From JAWXUE01 sp044432865 (GTDB taxonomy: Bacteria > Bacillota_I > Bacilli_A > Acholeplasmatales > Anaeroplasmataceae), in the NCBI GenBank assembly GCA_044432865.1, contig JAWXUF010000026.1:1-16554 (forward strand): DNA of 16,554 nt, written 5' to 3'. The position numbers were made by a program, and so were the translations under genes. The notes below the pieces were generated by a model. That model did no database searches, had not been told where the DNA came from, and saw nothing but the letters and a program-made list of their open reading frames with translations. Within the stretch, counting starts at the first letter, position 1. Every line of letters starts with the position of its first letter. This document shows positions 6,220-15,288 of the stretch, in pieces.

Positions 6220-7485
6220 ATGACTTATTTCGGTACTGATGGTATCCGTGGTAGATACAATGATGTTATAACAAAAGAATTATCGTTTAAATTAGGTAGA
6301 GCCCTTTGTAAAATGGGATTTTATGAAGTTGTTGTAGCAACAGATACAAGAGAATCAAAAGATGATCTTGTATCTGGTCTTGTGAATGGTATTTTATCTT
6401 TTGGAGGGAAAGTAGTATATGGTGGGGTAATACCGACTCCTGGATTAATTTATTATTCTAAATTAAAAAAAATAACTGGTGTAATGATTACTGCTAGTCA
6501 CAATCCTTTTCATGATAATGGATTGAAAATTGTAAACAATGGAATAAAACTTTGTAGTGATGAAGAATTATTAATTGAAAAATATCTTGAAGAAGATACT
6601 CAATGTTATTTTAACGAAACGGTTAATATTGATAAAGTTGTTTATAATACTTATTATTCTTTTTTAGAAAAATATATTATTAAATCAAATTATGATATTA
6701 CAATTGATTGTGCGAATGGCGCAACCTATCAAATAGCAAGTGATATTTTTGATAAATGTTCAAAACAATTATCTATTATTTCAAATGAACCAAACGGAAA
6801 AAACATTAATAATAAATGTGGAGTAATGCATTTAAGTAATCTTTTAGAAACAAATCCTAAAATAGGTTTTTCATTTGATGGTGATGGAGATAGAATTATG
6901 GCAGTGGAAAATAATAAAATAATTGATGGGGATCAAATTGTTTATATTATTGCTATGTATTTGAAAATGCATGGAATGTTGAAAAATAATACTGTGGTAT
7001 TAACAAAAATGAGTAACATAGGAATTCTTAAAAAACTAACTTATGAAAATATTAAATACATATTAACAGATGTAGGGGATAAAAATGTATCGAAAGTATT
7101 ACATGATAATAATTACTCTGTTGGGGGAGAGAACTCAGGTCACATTATAATTAATGATATTTTACCTACAGGAGATGGAATGCTTATCGCATTATTTTTA
7201 ATTAAAATAATGCATGAGACAAAGAAAACATTAAATGAACTTCTTGAAGGAGTTCATATGTACTTTGATAAAATGGTTAATATAAAAGTAAAAGATCGTA
7301 ATATTATAAATAAATGTTCAATTGTTAATATGATTAAAAATATTGAATCAAATCTTGATGGTAAAGTGATTGTTAGGGCATCTGGTACAGAAGATGTAGT
7401 TAGAATTTCTGTAATGGCTCAATCTAAAGAAGAAGTTGAATTAAATATAAATAAGGTAGTTAATTTAATTGAGGGTGAAACATGA
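6220..7485 (+). CDS. glmM: Phosphoglucosamine mutase
   Basis: 421 residues. It interconverts glucosamine-6-phosphate and glucosamine-1-phosphate, the second step to UDP-GlcNAc. It starts with YFGTDGIRG (3-11), carries the phosphoserine loop TASHNP (91-96, Ser93), the metal-binding DGDGD (220-224), the sugar-binding GGENSGH (302-308) and the phosphate-binding loop RASGTEDVVRI (386-396). It is about 25 residues shorter than typical GlmM. Some usual positions vary: the phosphate loop is normally RPSGTEP, and NKCGVMH replaces the more usual NCGSTH. The catalytic elements are intact, so it should be active. AGGAG overlaps the glmS stop, and its own TGA overlaps the glmU start (ATGA), indicating tight translational coupling. 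The TGA stop also argues against a mycoplasma-type code. Confidence 0.95.
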   Translation: MTYFGTDGIRGRYNDVITKELSFKLGRALCKMGFYEVVVATDTRESKDDLVSGLVNGILSFGGKVVYGGVIPTPGLIYYSKLKKITGVMITASHNPFHDNGLKIVNNGIKLCSDEELLIEKYLEEDTQCYFNETVNIDKVVYNTYYSFLEKYIIKSNYDITIDCANGATYQIASDIFDKCSKQLSIISNEPNGKNINNKCGVMHLSNLLETNPKIGFSFDGDGDRIMAVENNKIIDGDQIVYIIAMYLKMHGMLKNNTVVLTKMSNIGILKKLTYENIKYILTDVGDKNVSKVLHDNNYSVGGENSGHIIINDILPTGDGMLIALFLIKIMHETKKTLNELLEGVHMYFDKMVNIKVKDRNIINKCSIVNMIKNIESNLDGKVIVRASGTEDVVRISVMAQSKEEVELNINKVVNLIEGET

Positions 7486-8810
7486 AAACATATGCAATAA
7501 TTTTAGCGGCAGGAATGGGTAGTAGAATGTGCAGTGATGTACCTAAATGTGCATTTAAGTTAATTGATAAACCAATGATAGAATATATTGTTGATGAAAT
7601 AGAAAATGAAGTAGATGAAATAATATGTGTTATTGGGCATAAGGGTAATGTAATAAAAGAGATACTAAATGATAGAGTTAAATATGTATACCAAGAAAAA
7701 CAATTAGGTACAGCTGATGCTGTATTACAAGCATTACCTTTTTTATTAGAAGGTAAAAGTATTATTATTCCAGGTGATGTACCTTTAATTAATAAAAATA
7801 TTATTAACAAAATATTTGAAAATTTTAATGATTATCTTACTGTAGTTTCAACAATAAAAGATAATCCTACTGGTTATGGACGTATAGTTCGCGATACGAG
7901 TATTATTAAAATTGTTGAAGATAAAGAAGTAAATGAATATGAAAGGTTAATTAAAGAAGTTAATACTGGTGTTATATGTATTGATAATAATTTACTTAAA
8001 AAAAATATTGTAAAAATAAATAATAACAATAATAAAGGAGAATATTATCTAACTGATATTATTGAACTAAGTAATGAAAATGAAATCAACTCATATTTAA
8101 TTAATGATTCAAATATATTATCAGGAGTTAATGACTTATATAGTTTGAGTATTGTTGAGGAATACTTAAGAGATAAAATAAACAAAAGACATATGTTAAA
8201 TGGTGTTAACATTATTAATCCTAAAACAGTAACTATATCAAACGATACAATTATTGAAAGGGGTGTAGTAATACATCAAAATTGTATGATAACTGGAAAA
8301 TCTATTATAAAGGAAAACTGCGTTGTTACAACAAATTCTGAAATATATAATTCTATTTTAAATGAAAATGTTATATGTAAAAATAGTGTTATTAATGAAT
8401 CTATAATTAATAAAAATAGTTCTATTGGACCATTCGCACATATTAGGAATAATAGTATTATAGGTGAAAATAATCGTATAGGTAATTTTGTTGAAGTTAA
8501 AAATTCTATTACTAATAATAATACTAAATCTGCTCATCTAAGCTATTTAGGTGATAGTGAAATTGGATCAAATGTAAATATTGGATGTGGAAGTATTACA
8601 GTTAATTATGATGGAATTAAAAAACATAAAACTATTATTGGTAATAATGTATTTATTGGATGTAATAGTAATTTGATTGCTCCTATAGAAATTGATGATA
8701 ATAGTTTTATTGCTGCTGGGACAACTGTAACTAACAAAGTAGAAAGTGGAGATTTTGTAATAGGCCGAGTAAAACAAACAAATAAAAAAGGGTATAATAT
8801 TAAAAAATAA
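7482..8810 (+). CDS. glmU: Bifunctional N-acetyltransferase/uridyltransferase GlmU
   Basis: 442 residues. It acetylates glucosamine-1-phosphate with acetyl-CoA and then transfers UMP from UTP, giving UDP-GlcNAc for peptidoglycan and other glycans. The N-terminal nucleotidyltransferase domain (about 1-225) has LAAGMGSRM (8-16), PGDVPL (97-102, metal-binding Asp99) and NTGV (161-164). The C-terminal left-handed beta-helix (about 245-435) shows hexapeptide repeats with AHLSYLGDSEIG (351-362, with His352 the likely acetyltransfer base), NIGCGSITVNYDG (367-379) and FIAAGTTVTNKV. The usual LGTGHAV is LGTADAV (75-81). It overlaps glmM by 4 bases. It completes the UDP-GlcNAc route and is the last gene before a terminator. 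Confidence 0.95.
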   Translation: MKTYAIILAAGMGSRMCSDVPKCAFKLIDKPMIEYIVDEIENEVDEIICVIGHKGNVIKEILNDRVKYVYQEKQLGTADAVLQALPFLLEGKSIIIPGDVPLINKNIINKIFENFNDYLTVVSTIKDNPTGYGRIVRDTSIIKIVEDKEVNEYERLIKEVNTGVICIDNNLLKKNIVKINNNNNKGEYYLTDIIELSNENEINSYLINDSNILSGVNDLYSLSIVEEYLRDKINKRHMLNGVNIINPKTVTISNDTIIERGVVIHQNCMITGKSIIKENCVVTTNSEIYNSILNENVICKNSVINESIINKNSSIGPFAHIRNNSIIGENNRIGNFVEVKNSITNNNTKSAHLSYLGDSEIGSNVNIGCGSITVNYDGIKKHKTIIGNNVFIGCNSNLIAPIEIDDNSFIAAGTTVTNKVESGDFVIGRVKQTNKKGYNIKK

Positions 8811-8823
8811 TGTAAATATATTT

Positions 8824-8870
8824 AAAGTAATTGTGTAATATGTTAAAAGATAAAAATAATTACTTTTTTA
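8824..8870 (+). terminator. Probable terminator after glmU
   Basis: AAAGTAATT (8824-8832) pairs with AATTACTTT (8858-8866), perhaps extended by two more pairs, with a long loop of about 21 nt and six T residues at 8864-8869. It lies 13 bases after the glmU stop. The long loop and AT-rich stem make it weaker than the recA terminator, but position and T-run favour a terminator separating glmSMU from the polysaccharide operon. Confidence 0.55.
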
Positions 8871-8890
8871 TATTTAAAAAACTATGTTTA

Positions 8891-8899
8891 TGATATACT
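8891..8899 (+). promoter_or_regulatory. Extended -10 promoter of the polysaccharide operon
   Basis: TGATATACT has the TGn extension (8891-8893) plus a good -10 TATACT (8894-8899). No strong -35 is seen 16-18 bp upstream, which extended -10 promoters can tolerate. Transcription would start near 8906, giving a short leader before AGGAGG (8919-8924) and the ATG at 8933. Confidence 0.55.
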
Positions 8900-8932
8900 A
8901 AATTGATTTAATATGTATAGGAGGTTTGTTGT

Positions 8933-9505
8933 ATGAAAAGATTATTTGATTTTACATTAGCTTTTTTTTCTTTGATTTTTCTTTTACCAATTTTATTGAT
9001 TGTATCATTAATAATTAAGATTACTTCAAAAGGTCCTGTTATATTTGTACAAGAAAGATCTGGGAAAAATAGAGTACCATTTAAAATATATAAATTTAGA
9101 AGTATGAATGTTTCTGCACCTAGTGAAACTCCTAAGTGCGAACTTGATAATACAGATGTTCATATTACTAAGTTTGGAAGATTTATTCGAAAATCAAGTA
9201 TAGATGAATTACCACAACTATTAAATATATTAAAAGGTGATATGAGTTTTGTTGGACCACGACCTTTACTATGTAGTGAAAACGATGTATTAGATAGAAG
9301 AGAGTTATATAACGCTAATAGTATAAAACCAGGACTTACGGGACTGGCTCAAATAAGTGGACGAGATATTCTTGATGCTGAGACTAAAGCTAAATATGAT
9401 GGTGAGTATGTAATGAAACAAAGTTTTTTCTATGATATCAAGATTATAATAAAAACATTTTTTTATGTGTTAGGTGCAAAGGGAATTAAAGAAGGAAAAA
9501 AATAA
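8933..9505 (+). CDS. Undecaprenyl-phosphate phosphoglycosyl transferase (priming enzyme)
   Basis: 190 residues, a small monotopic phosphoglycosyl transferase of the PglC/WcaJ-C-terminal/TuaA kind. It transfers a sugar-1-phosphate from a UDP-sugar to undecaprenyl phosphate on the inner membrane face, starting each repeat unit. It shows an N-terminal re-entrant hydrophobic segment (about 8-30), GPVIFVQERSG (34-44), KIYKFRSM (51-58), the catalytic Asp-Glu pair in SIDELPQLLN (89-98, D91-E92), GDMSFVGPRP (102-111) and KPGLTGLAQ (132-140). It lacks the extra membrane helices of full-length WbaP/WcaJ. AGGAGG is 8 nt before the start. A run of eight T residues (8962-8969) lies at about codons 10-13. 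As first gene of the operon it fits the priming step; its sugar specificity cannot be read from sequence. Confidence 0.92.
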   Translation: MKRLFDFTLAFFSLIFLLPILLIVSLIIKITSKGPVIFVQERSGKNRVPFKIYKFRSMNVSAPSETPKCELDNTDVHITKFGRFIRKSSIDELPQLLNILKGDMSFVGPRPLLCSENDVLDRRELYNANSIKPGLTGLAQISGRDILDAETKAKYDGEYVMKQSFFYDIKIIIKTFFYVLGAKGIKEGKK

Positions 9506-10258
9506 ATGTGTGAATATAATGAAGGTTTAGTTAGTATTATTATGCCTGTATATAATTGTGAAGATTATATTTTAGAAACAATTAATTCTATATTAAATCA
9601 ATCATATACAAACTGGGAATTGATAATTATTAATGATCATTCTACAGATAATACAGAACAAATAATTAAACAAATAAACAATGATAAAATACAGTATTAT
9701 AAGCTAGAACAAAATAGTGGTACAGCAATCGCAAGAAATAAAGCCATTAGTTTATCTAAAGGTAAATTTATTGCTTTTTTAGATGCTGATGATTTATGGT
9801 TAGAAGATAAATTAATGAAACAAATAAGTTTTATGATAAAAAATGATTACCATTTCACTTCAACTCTTTATCAGAGGATGGATGAAAATGGTGAAAAGTT
9901 AAATTGGATTTCTAAACATTTTAAAGTTAGAGACTACAATTTATTACTTAAAAGATGTCCTGGTAATTCTACAGTAATTTATAATCAAGAAGTACTAGGT
10001 AAAACTTATATAGAAAATATAAAGAAACGTAATGACTATGTAATGTGGTTAAAAATAATAAAAAAATCACGAAATATTTATGAACTTAATGAAGTGTTAT
10101 CTTTTTATCGTATTAGAAATGACTCTTTATCAAATAATAAAAGTAAATTAATAAAATATCAATGGCAAGCATATCGACAAATTGAAAAGTTATCTTTCCT
10201 GAAATCTTTGTATATTTTAGCAATTCATATTTTTAGAGGTATTTTTAAAATAAAATAG
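9506..10258 (+). CDS. GT2-family glycosyltransferase, TuaG-like
   Basis: 250 residues. The N-terminal GT-A fold of family GT2 shows VSIIMPVYNCEDYI (9-22), WELIIINDHSTDNT (37-50), NSGTAIARNKAI (70-81) and the DxD-type FLDADDLW (91-98), which binds the nucleotide sugar and metal. The C-terminal third includes YVMWLKIIKK and a basic end that may sit on the membrane. Length and sequence style resemble the teichuronic acid glycosyltransferase TuaG of Bacillus subtilis. It probably adds one sugar of the lipid-linked repeat on the cytoplasmic side. It begins directly after the priming-enzyme stop with no gap, its ribosome-binding site AAGGA (9492-9496) lying inside the previous gene. Donor and acceptor are unknown. 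Confidence 0.88.
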   Translation: MCEYNEGLVSIIMPVYNCEDYILETINSILNQSYTNWELIIINDHSTDNTEQIIKQINNDKIQYYKLEQNSGTAIARNKAISLSKGKFIAFLDADDLWLEDKLMKQISFMIKNDYHFTSTLYQRMDENGEKLNWISKHFKVRDYNLLLKRCPGNSTVIYNQEVLGKTYIENIKKRNDYVMWLKIIKKSRNIYELNEVLSFYRIRNDSLSNNKSKLIKYQWQAYRQIEKLSFLKSLYILAIHIFRGIFKIK

Positions 10259-10271
10259 AAAGGAATTATAT

Positions 10272-11438
10272 ATGAGAATCGTTGTTGTTGGAACGGGTTA
10301 TGTTGGTTTATCATTATCCGTATTGTTAGCTAAGTATAATGAAGTAATTGCAGTTGATGTAGTTGAAGAAAAAGTTAATATGATAAATAATAAAATTTCT
10401 CCAATCAAAGATAATGAAATAAGTCATTATTTAAAACATGAGTCACTTAATCTATTTGCAACTACAAATGCAAAAGATTATTATTCTAATTGCAATTTTA
10501 TTATTGTTGCAACACCGACTAATTATGATCCTTCTAAAAAATATTTTGATACTTCAAGTGTTGAAAGAGTAATAACTGATATACTAGAAATAAATAGAGA
10601 AGTTACTATTGTAATTAAATCTACAATACCTGTTGGGTATACTGAGGAATTAAGAAATAAGTTTACTACTAATAAGATTATATTTTCTCCTGAATTTTTA
10701 AGAGAAGGAAGTGCTTTATTTGATAATCTATATCCTTCAAGAATAATTATTGGAGATACAAGTGATGAAGCGTATCAATTTTCTTCTTTATTAAAAAATG
10801 CATGTTTAAAAAAAGATGTAGAAATACTACATGTTAATTCAACAGAAGCTGAATCAATAAAATTATTTTCAAATACATATTTGGCTTTAAGAGTAGCTTT
10901 TTTCAATGAGCTAGATACATATGCTGTTGTTAGAGGTCTTGATACAAAGCAAATAATTTCTGGAGTATCACTTGATGATAGAATTGGTAATTATTATAAT
11001 AATCCTTCGTTTGGTTATGGAGGATATTGCTTACCTAAAGATACAAAACAGTTATTAGCAAATTATGAAAACATCCCTAATAATATTATTAAAGCAATTG
11101 TTGAGGCGAATAGAACTCGTAAGGACTTCATAGCAAAACAAATTCTAGATATGAATCCGAATGTTGTTGGGGTATATAGACTAACAATGAAAAAAGATTC
11201 TGATAATTTTAGATCATCTTCAATTCAAGGGATTATGAAAAGATTATCTGATAAAAATATTGAAATAGTTATTTATGAACCAACTTTAAATGAAGAACAT
11301 TTTTTTGAATTTAAAGTTGTTAATAATCTAGAAGAATTTAAGACTTATTCTAGTTTAATAATTTCTAATAGGTTAGATGATGATTTAATTGATGTTAAAG
11401 AGAAAGTGTATACAAGAGACTTGTATAATAAAGATTAG
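10272..11438 (+). CDS. ugd: UDP-glucose 6-dehydrogenase
   Basis: 388 residues. It oxidises UDP-glucose twice with NAD+ to UDP-glucuronate. The Rossmann motif GTGYVGLS (7-14), ATPTNYDP (80-87), KSTIPVGYT (116-124), SPEFLREGSALFDNLYPSR (139-157) and FGYGGYCLPKDTKQL (247-261) with the catalytic Cys253 are all present. The length and the region from YFDTSSVE through YLALRVAFFNELDTYA to VYTRDLYN closely resemble the short streptococcal HasB type rather than GDP-mannose dehydrogenase. AAAGGAA precedes the ATG at a good distance. Its presence between glycosyltransferases strongly suggests that the polymer contains glucuronate or a sugar derived from it. Confidence 0.95.
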   Translation: MRIVVVGTGYVGLSLSVLLAKYNEVIAVDVVEEKVNMINNKISPIKDNEISHYLKHESLNLFATTNAKDYYSNCNFIIVATPTNYDPSKKYFDTSSVERVITDILEINREVTIVIKSTIPVGYTEELRNKFTTNKIIFSPEFLREGSALFDNLYPSRIIIGDTSDEAYQFSSLLKNACLKKDVEILHVNSTEAESIKLFSNTYLALRVAFFNELDTYAVVRGLDTKQIISGVSLDDRIGNYYNNPSFGYGGYCLPKDTKQLLANYENIPNNIIKAIVEANRTRKDFIAKQILDMNPNVVGVYRLTMKKDSDNFRSSSIQGIMKRLSDKNIEIVIYEPTLNEEHFFEFKVVNNLEEFKTYSSLIISNRLDDDLIDVKEKVYTRDLYNKD

Positions 11439-11446
11439 GTGAAGAG

Positions 11447-12538
11447 ATGAAAATTCTACATATTAATTCATATTATGTAAATGATTTTTTTTATAGTAAT
11501 CTGTATAACTATCAAAAGGGTTTATACGATATTGATATATTAGTTTATAAAGCAGTTAACACATATAATAATTTTAGTAAGGAAAATAGTATTGTTATTT
11601 CACCTTATAGAAAATATCAAAAGTATTTTTTTATGTACAAGCATTACAAAATTTTTAATGAGATAAGCAAAATGAAATTAAACTATGATTTAGTACATGC
11701 TCATACATTATTTACTAATGGATACCAAGCTTATAAAATTAATAAACAATTTAACATTCCATACATTGTTGCTATTAGAAGTACTGATATCAATTTTTTT
11801 ATAAAATATTTTATTCATTTAAGAAAAATAGGGTTAAACATATTACTTAATGCTAGAAAGATTGTTTTTATTTCTAGTGTTTATCGAAGTAAATTGCTAA
11901 AGTACATAAACAAGAAGTATCATAATATTATTTTAAATAAATCTACTGTAATTACGAATGGTGTAAATAATTATTGGTTAGAAAATAAAAGTGATAAAAT
12001 ATCATATTCTAAAAATATTAAGTTGTTACATGTTGCTAGGGTAAATAAAAACAAGAATGCAATAACAATTGTAAAAGCTATTGAGAGTTTAAAGGAACAT
12101 GATTTAAATATCACTTTAGATATAATCGGTAAAGTAGAAGATAAGAAAGTTTTTAAAAGTCTTATGAAATATAAATACGTTAACTATCATGAATTTATGT
12201 CTAAAGAAGAACTAATAAAATATTATAAAGATAGTACAATATTTATCTTAGTATCAAAACATGAAACTTATGGAATTTCATATCTTGAAGCTATGTCTCA
12301 AGGGACTCCTGTTGTTTATTCAAAATATGAAGGGTTCGATGGACAGTACACAAATGGATATGTAGGATACAAGTGTAAATATAATGATTATAAAGAATTA
12401 GCAATAACAATTAAAAAAGTATTAGAAAATTATAGTTGCTTAAGAGATAATTGTTTAAAAGAAATTGAAAATTTCTCATGGGATAACATAGGACAACAAT
12501 ACGATGATATATATAGGGAAATAGGTGAATCAAATTAA
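11447..12538 (+). CDS. GT4-family glycosyltransferase
   Basis: 363 residues, a GT-B fold enzyme. The N-terminal acceptor domain has MKILHINSYY (1-10) and DLVHAHTLFTNGYQA (81-95); the C-terminal donor domain starts near LLHVARVN (193-200) and contains DIIGK (225-229) and ETYGISYLEAMSQGTPVV (273-290), with the E-x7-E pair Glu273/Glu281 of retaining family GT4 enzymes. It should add a sugar to the undecaprenyl-linked intermediate in the cytoplasm. Specificity is not deducible; it occupies the role of TuaC in a teichuronic-acid-type cluster. Eight T residues (11485-11492) lie at codons 13-16. Its 3' end overlaps the flippase start by 14 bases. Confidence 0.9.
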   Translation: MKILHINSYYVNDFFYSNLYNYQKGLYDIDILVYKAVNTYNNFSKENSIVISPYRKYQKYFFMYKHYKIFNEISKMKLNYDLVHAHTLFTNGYQAYKINKQFNIPYIVAIRSTDINFFIKYFIHLRKIGLNILLNARKIVFISSVYRSKLLKYINKKYHNIILNKSTVITNGVNNYWLENKSDKISYSKNIKLLHVARVNKNKNAITIVKAIESLKEHDLNITLDIIGKVEDKKVFKSLMKYKYVNYHEFMSKEELIKYYKDSTIFILVSKHETYGISYLEAMSQGTPVVYSKYEGFDGQYTNGYVGYKCKYNDYKELAITIKKVLENYSCLRDNCLKEIENFSWDNIGQQYDDIYREIGESN

Positions 12539-14021
12539 AAGACAAGCTTATAAGAATATTATCATTTCAGTAATTTTTAGAATTATATGTTTAATTGTTG
12601 CTATCCCTTCAATTAGAATTTTAATTTCTACATTAGGTAGTGAAGCTAATGGCATTAATTCATTGTTTATTAGTATAGTTGGAGTATTATCAATATCTGA
12701 ATTAGGAATTGGTACTGCAATTACTTTTTGTATGTATAAACCAATAATTGATAATGATATAAAACAAGTGAGTGCCTTATACTTATTATTCAAAAAGATA
12801 TATAGAATAATTGGATTGATATATTTAGTTATTGGGTTATTACTAAGTCCATTTATTCATTCTATTGCAAATGTAGAAGGTGAATACAATCTTCAATTTT
12901 TATTTATTTTATATTTAGTACCATCAGCTTTAAGTTACTTATATCAGCATAAAATTGCATTACTAAATGCCCATAAGAATAACTATATTTCTGTAATAAT
13001 AACTCAGTCATGTTTGTTATTAAAATTTACTACTCAGATATTGGTATTATATATTTTTAATTCATTTGAATTATTTTATATTTCATATTTATTTTCAGAA
13101 GTAGTATGTTTAATCATTACAACTTTAATTGTTAATAAAAAGTACATTCATATAATTGAACAAAAAAATACAGTGGATAATGATACAAAAGGTGAAATAG
13201 TAAAAAGGATCAAAGCGTTATTTCTCCATAAAATTGGTGGGATATTTGTTAATACTACTGATAGTATAATTATATCAGTATTTATAAGTGTTATTATATT
13301 AGGAAAGTATTCTAATTATGTATTGATAATGACATCAATTACATCGATATTGGTATTGCTATTGACCCCCCTAACATCTATTATAGGACATCAATATGTT
13401 AAATCAAAAGAAGAAACATATAAATTATTTAATGTGCTTTATTACGTGAATTTTGTAATTTCATTCATAATATTATTTGGATATTTTGCTATTGCTGATG
13501 AACTTATTATTCTACTATTTGGAGTGACAGAACAATTAGCTCGATCGATATCAATTGTAATTGCAATAACACATTTTATTACTATGATGAGAAAGCCTGT
13601 ATTATTACTAAGAGACTCAACAGGTCTATATACAAAAGATAAATACAAACCATTATTAGAATGTAGTATTAATTTAGTTTTATCTTTGATTCTTGTACAA
13701 TACTTTGGTGTAATTGGTGTTTTGATTTCAACAATATTCACATCATTAATTATATGCCATATAGTAGAACCATACATGCTATATAAATATGGTTTTTTAC
13801 TATCACCAAAAAAATACTTTATTAGAAATTATCTCTTTATTGCAACGTTTATTATAAATGTAGTTATTTTTTATTTTGTCAAAATTGAATTAAGTAACAT
13901 ATATTTAACGTTACTTTTAAATGGTATTTTATCTGTATTTATGAGTAGTGTAACGATGCTGATAATATTATTAATAGATAAGGATATGAAGAGGAGTTTC
14001 TATAGTTTTATAAATAAATAA
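12525..14021 (+). CDS. Polysaccharide flippase, Wzx/MOP family
   Basis: 498 residues, highly hydrophobic, with about 12 to 14 membrane helices spread over the whole length and short basic loops. An N-terminal KRQAYKNIIISVIFRI precedes the first helix, and RILISTLGSEANGINSL (29-45) is typical of the start of the MOP-superfamily Wzx/TuaB exporters. It would move the finished undecaprenyl-linked repeat unit to the outer face of the membrane. The start codon is GTG, inside the end of the preceding glycosyltransferase gene (14-base overlap), with only a weak ribosome-binding site (AGGGAAATAGG), so translation probably depends on coupling to the upstream gene. Confidence 0.88.
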   Translation: MNQIKRQAYKNIIISVIFRIICLIVAIPSIRILISTLGSEANGINSLFISIVGVLSISELGIGTAITFCMYKPIIDNDIKQVSALYLLFKKIYRIIGLIYLVIGLLLSPFIHSIANVEGEYNLQFLFILYLVPSALSYLYQHKIALLNAHKNNYISVIITQSCLLLKFTTQILVLYIFNSFELFYISYLFSEVVCLIITTLIVNKKYIHIIEQKNTVDNDTKGEIVKRIKALFLHKIGGIFVNTTDSIIISVFISVIILGKYSNYVLIMTSITSILVLLLTPLTSIIGHQYVKSKEETYKLFNVLYYVNFVISFIILFGYFAIADELIILLFGVTEQLARSISIVIAITHFITMMRKPVLLLRDSTGLYTKDKYKPLLECSINLVLSLILVQYFGVIGVLISTIFTSLIICHIVEPYMLYKYGFLLSPKKYFIRNYLFIATFIINVVIFYFVKIELSNIYLTLLLNGILSVFMSSVTMLIILLIDKDMKRSFYSFINK

Positions 14022-14034
14022 TTGGAGGAAGAAT

Positions 14035-15288
14035 ATGAAGGATATTAGCAGTAATCAAGTTGTACGTATATTAATATATCTTTGTATTTTTTTCTCAACG
14101 TTCAATGCATCATTTGTATCATTTGAGTTATTTTCGTATCAAGTTTCTTTATTTAGAATAATTCTTATAGTAACTATTTTAATTAGCTTAATTGATAAAA
14201 AAATGAGTTTGTTTAAACCTGTTAAACAAAAGTACTTTTATTATTTTATGATTGGTTGGTTTATATATTCTATTATTTCATACTTTTGGATATTCGATTT
14301 TTATGCATGGTTTGAAACACTATACTTTATAGGATTAGGATTAATATCATTAGTTATTATAAGTAAATATATTACAAGCAAAAAACATTTCTTTATTTGT
14401 ATAATTATTTTTAGTTTTGCTGTATGTACACACATACTAATTGGTTCATTTGAATTCATAACAAGTAACTATTTTTATATTAACCCTGAATACTTATTAC
14501 AATATCAATATAATAACTGGCCCGTATCAACGTTCACTAATACAAATAACTATGCTTTTTTCTTATCCTTAAGTATTTGCTTCATTCTTTTTATCATAAA
14601 ATATTGTAGCAATAATAAGATTAAGATATTTTATTACTTTATTACATGTGTTTCTATTTTATTAATATGTGCTACACAATCAAGAGGTGTGATATTAGCA
14701 TTAATTATTTCTATAATATTATTATTAATTAATAAACATGTTCTTAATAAAAAACAATTCAAAGTTTTTTTAATTATTTCACTAGGTATAGCTTTTGTGT
14801 GTTTAGTAACTGTAGTAACAATTGGATTCCTAAACATTAATCACTTAAACTTACCACATAATTCAAATACTATACGATATAACTTAACTCTTAACTCATT
14901 GTATTTTACATCAAAAACATTCTTTTTAGGTGTTGGGGCAGGGAACTTTGAATATTGGATTACTAATTTTTCTTTAGTAAGTACAAGTGGTATAACTAAT
15001 TCTCATAACTGGTGGTTAGAAATATTATCTGAATATGGTATTATAGTATTAACAGGTTACTTAATATATATTTTCAAAATATATCAAGAAACTAAAAAAG
15101 ATAGTAACGATAAATTTTCGGAATCATTTAGATATTGTATTTTTTTATTTTTAATTACATTTTCAATAGGATGTATTAGTCCAAGTAGTATACTTGAAAT
15201 GGAATGGCTTTGGTTGTTGTTTGCATTAATAATTACTGGTATGAACATATGTGATGGGGGAAATAATGAAGATATTAATAATAACTAA
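14035..15288 (+). CDS. Polysaccharide polymerase, Wzy / O-antigen ligase-like
   Basis: 417 residues, an integral membrane protein with about 10-12 helices and one larger loop (about 265-330). Motifs of the O-antigen ligase/polymerase family are STFTNTNNYAFFL (165-177), ATQSRGV (213-219), FFLGVGAGNFEYW (296-308) and HNWWLEILSEYG (324-335). It should link flipped repeat units into a polymer on the outer face of the membrane, the role of TuaE or Wzy. No separate ligase is expected in this type of cluster. GGAGGAAG gives a good ribosome-binding site. Its last 23 bases overlap the next gene. Confidence 0.85.
   Translation: MKDISSNQVVRILIYLCIFFSTFNASFVSFELFSYQVSLFRIILIVTILISLIDKKMSLFKPVKQKYFYYFMIGWFIYSIISYFWIFDFYAWFETLYFIGLGLISLVIISKYITSKKHFFICIIIFSFAVCTHILIGSFEFITSNYFYINPEYLLQYQYNNWPVSTFTNTNNYAFFLSLSICFILFIIKYCSNNKIKIFYYFITCVSILLICATQSRGVILALIISIILLLINKHVLNKKQFKVFLIISLGIAFVCLVTVVTIGFLNINHLNLPHNSNTIRYNLTLNSLYFTSKTFFLGVGAGNFEYWITNFSLVSTSGITNSHNWWLEILSEYGIIVLTGYLIYIFKIYQETKKDSNDKFSESFRYCIFLFLITFSIGCISPSSILEMEWLWLLFALIITGMNICDGGNNEDINNN

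Noticed and set aside
7460..7810. Antisense reading frame of 116 codons opposite glmU
   Set aside because: It lies entirely over well-conserved GlmU coding sequence, lacks a ribosome-binding site and has low-complexity composition; it is a shadow frame.
10272..11438. GDP-mannose dehydrogenase or UDP-ManNAc dehydrogenase instead of UDP-glucose dehydrogenase
   Set aside because: Length and the segments around YFDTSSVE, FFNELDTYA and GYGGYCLPKDTKQLL follow the short HasB type of UDP-glucose dehydrogenase.
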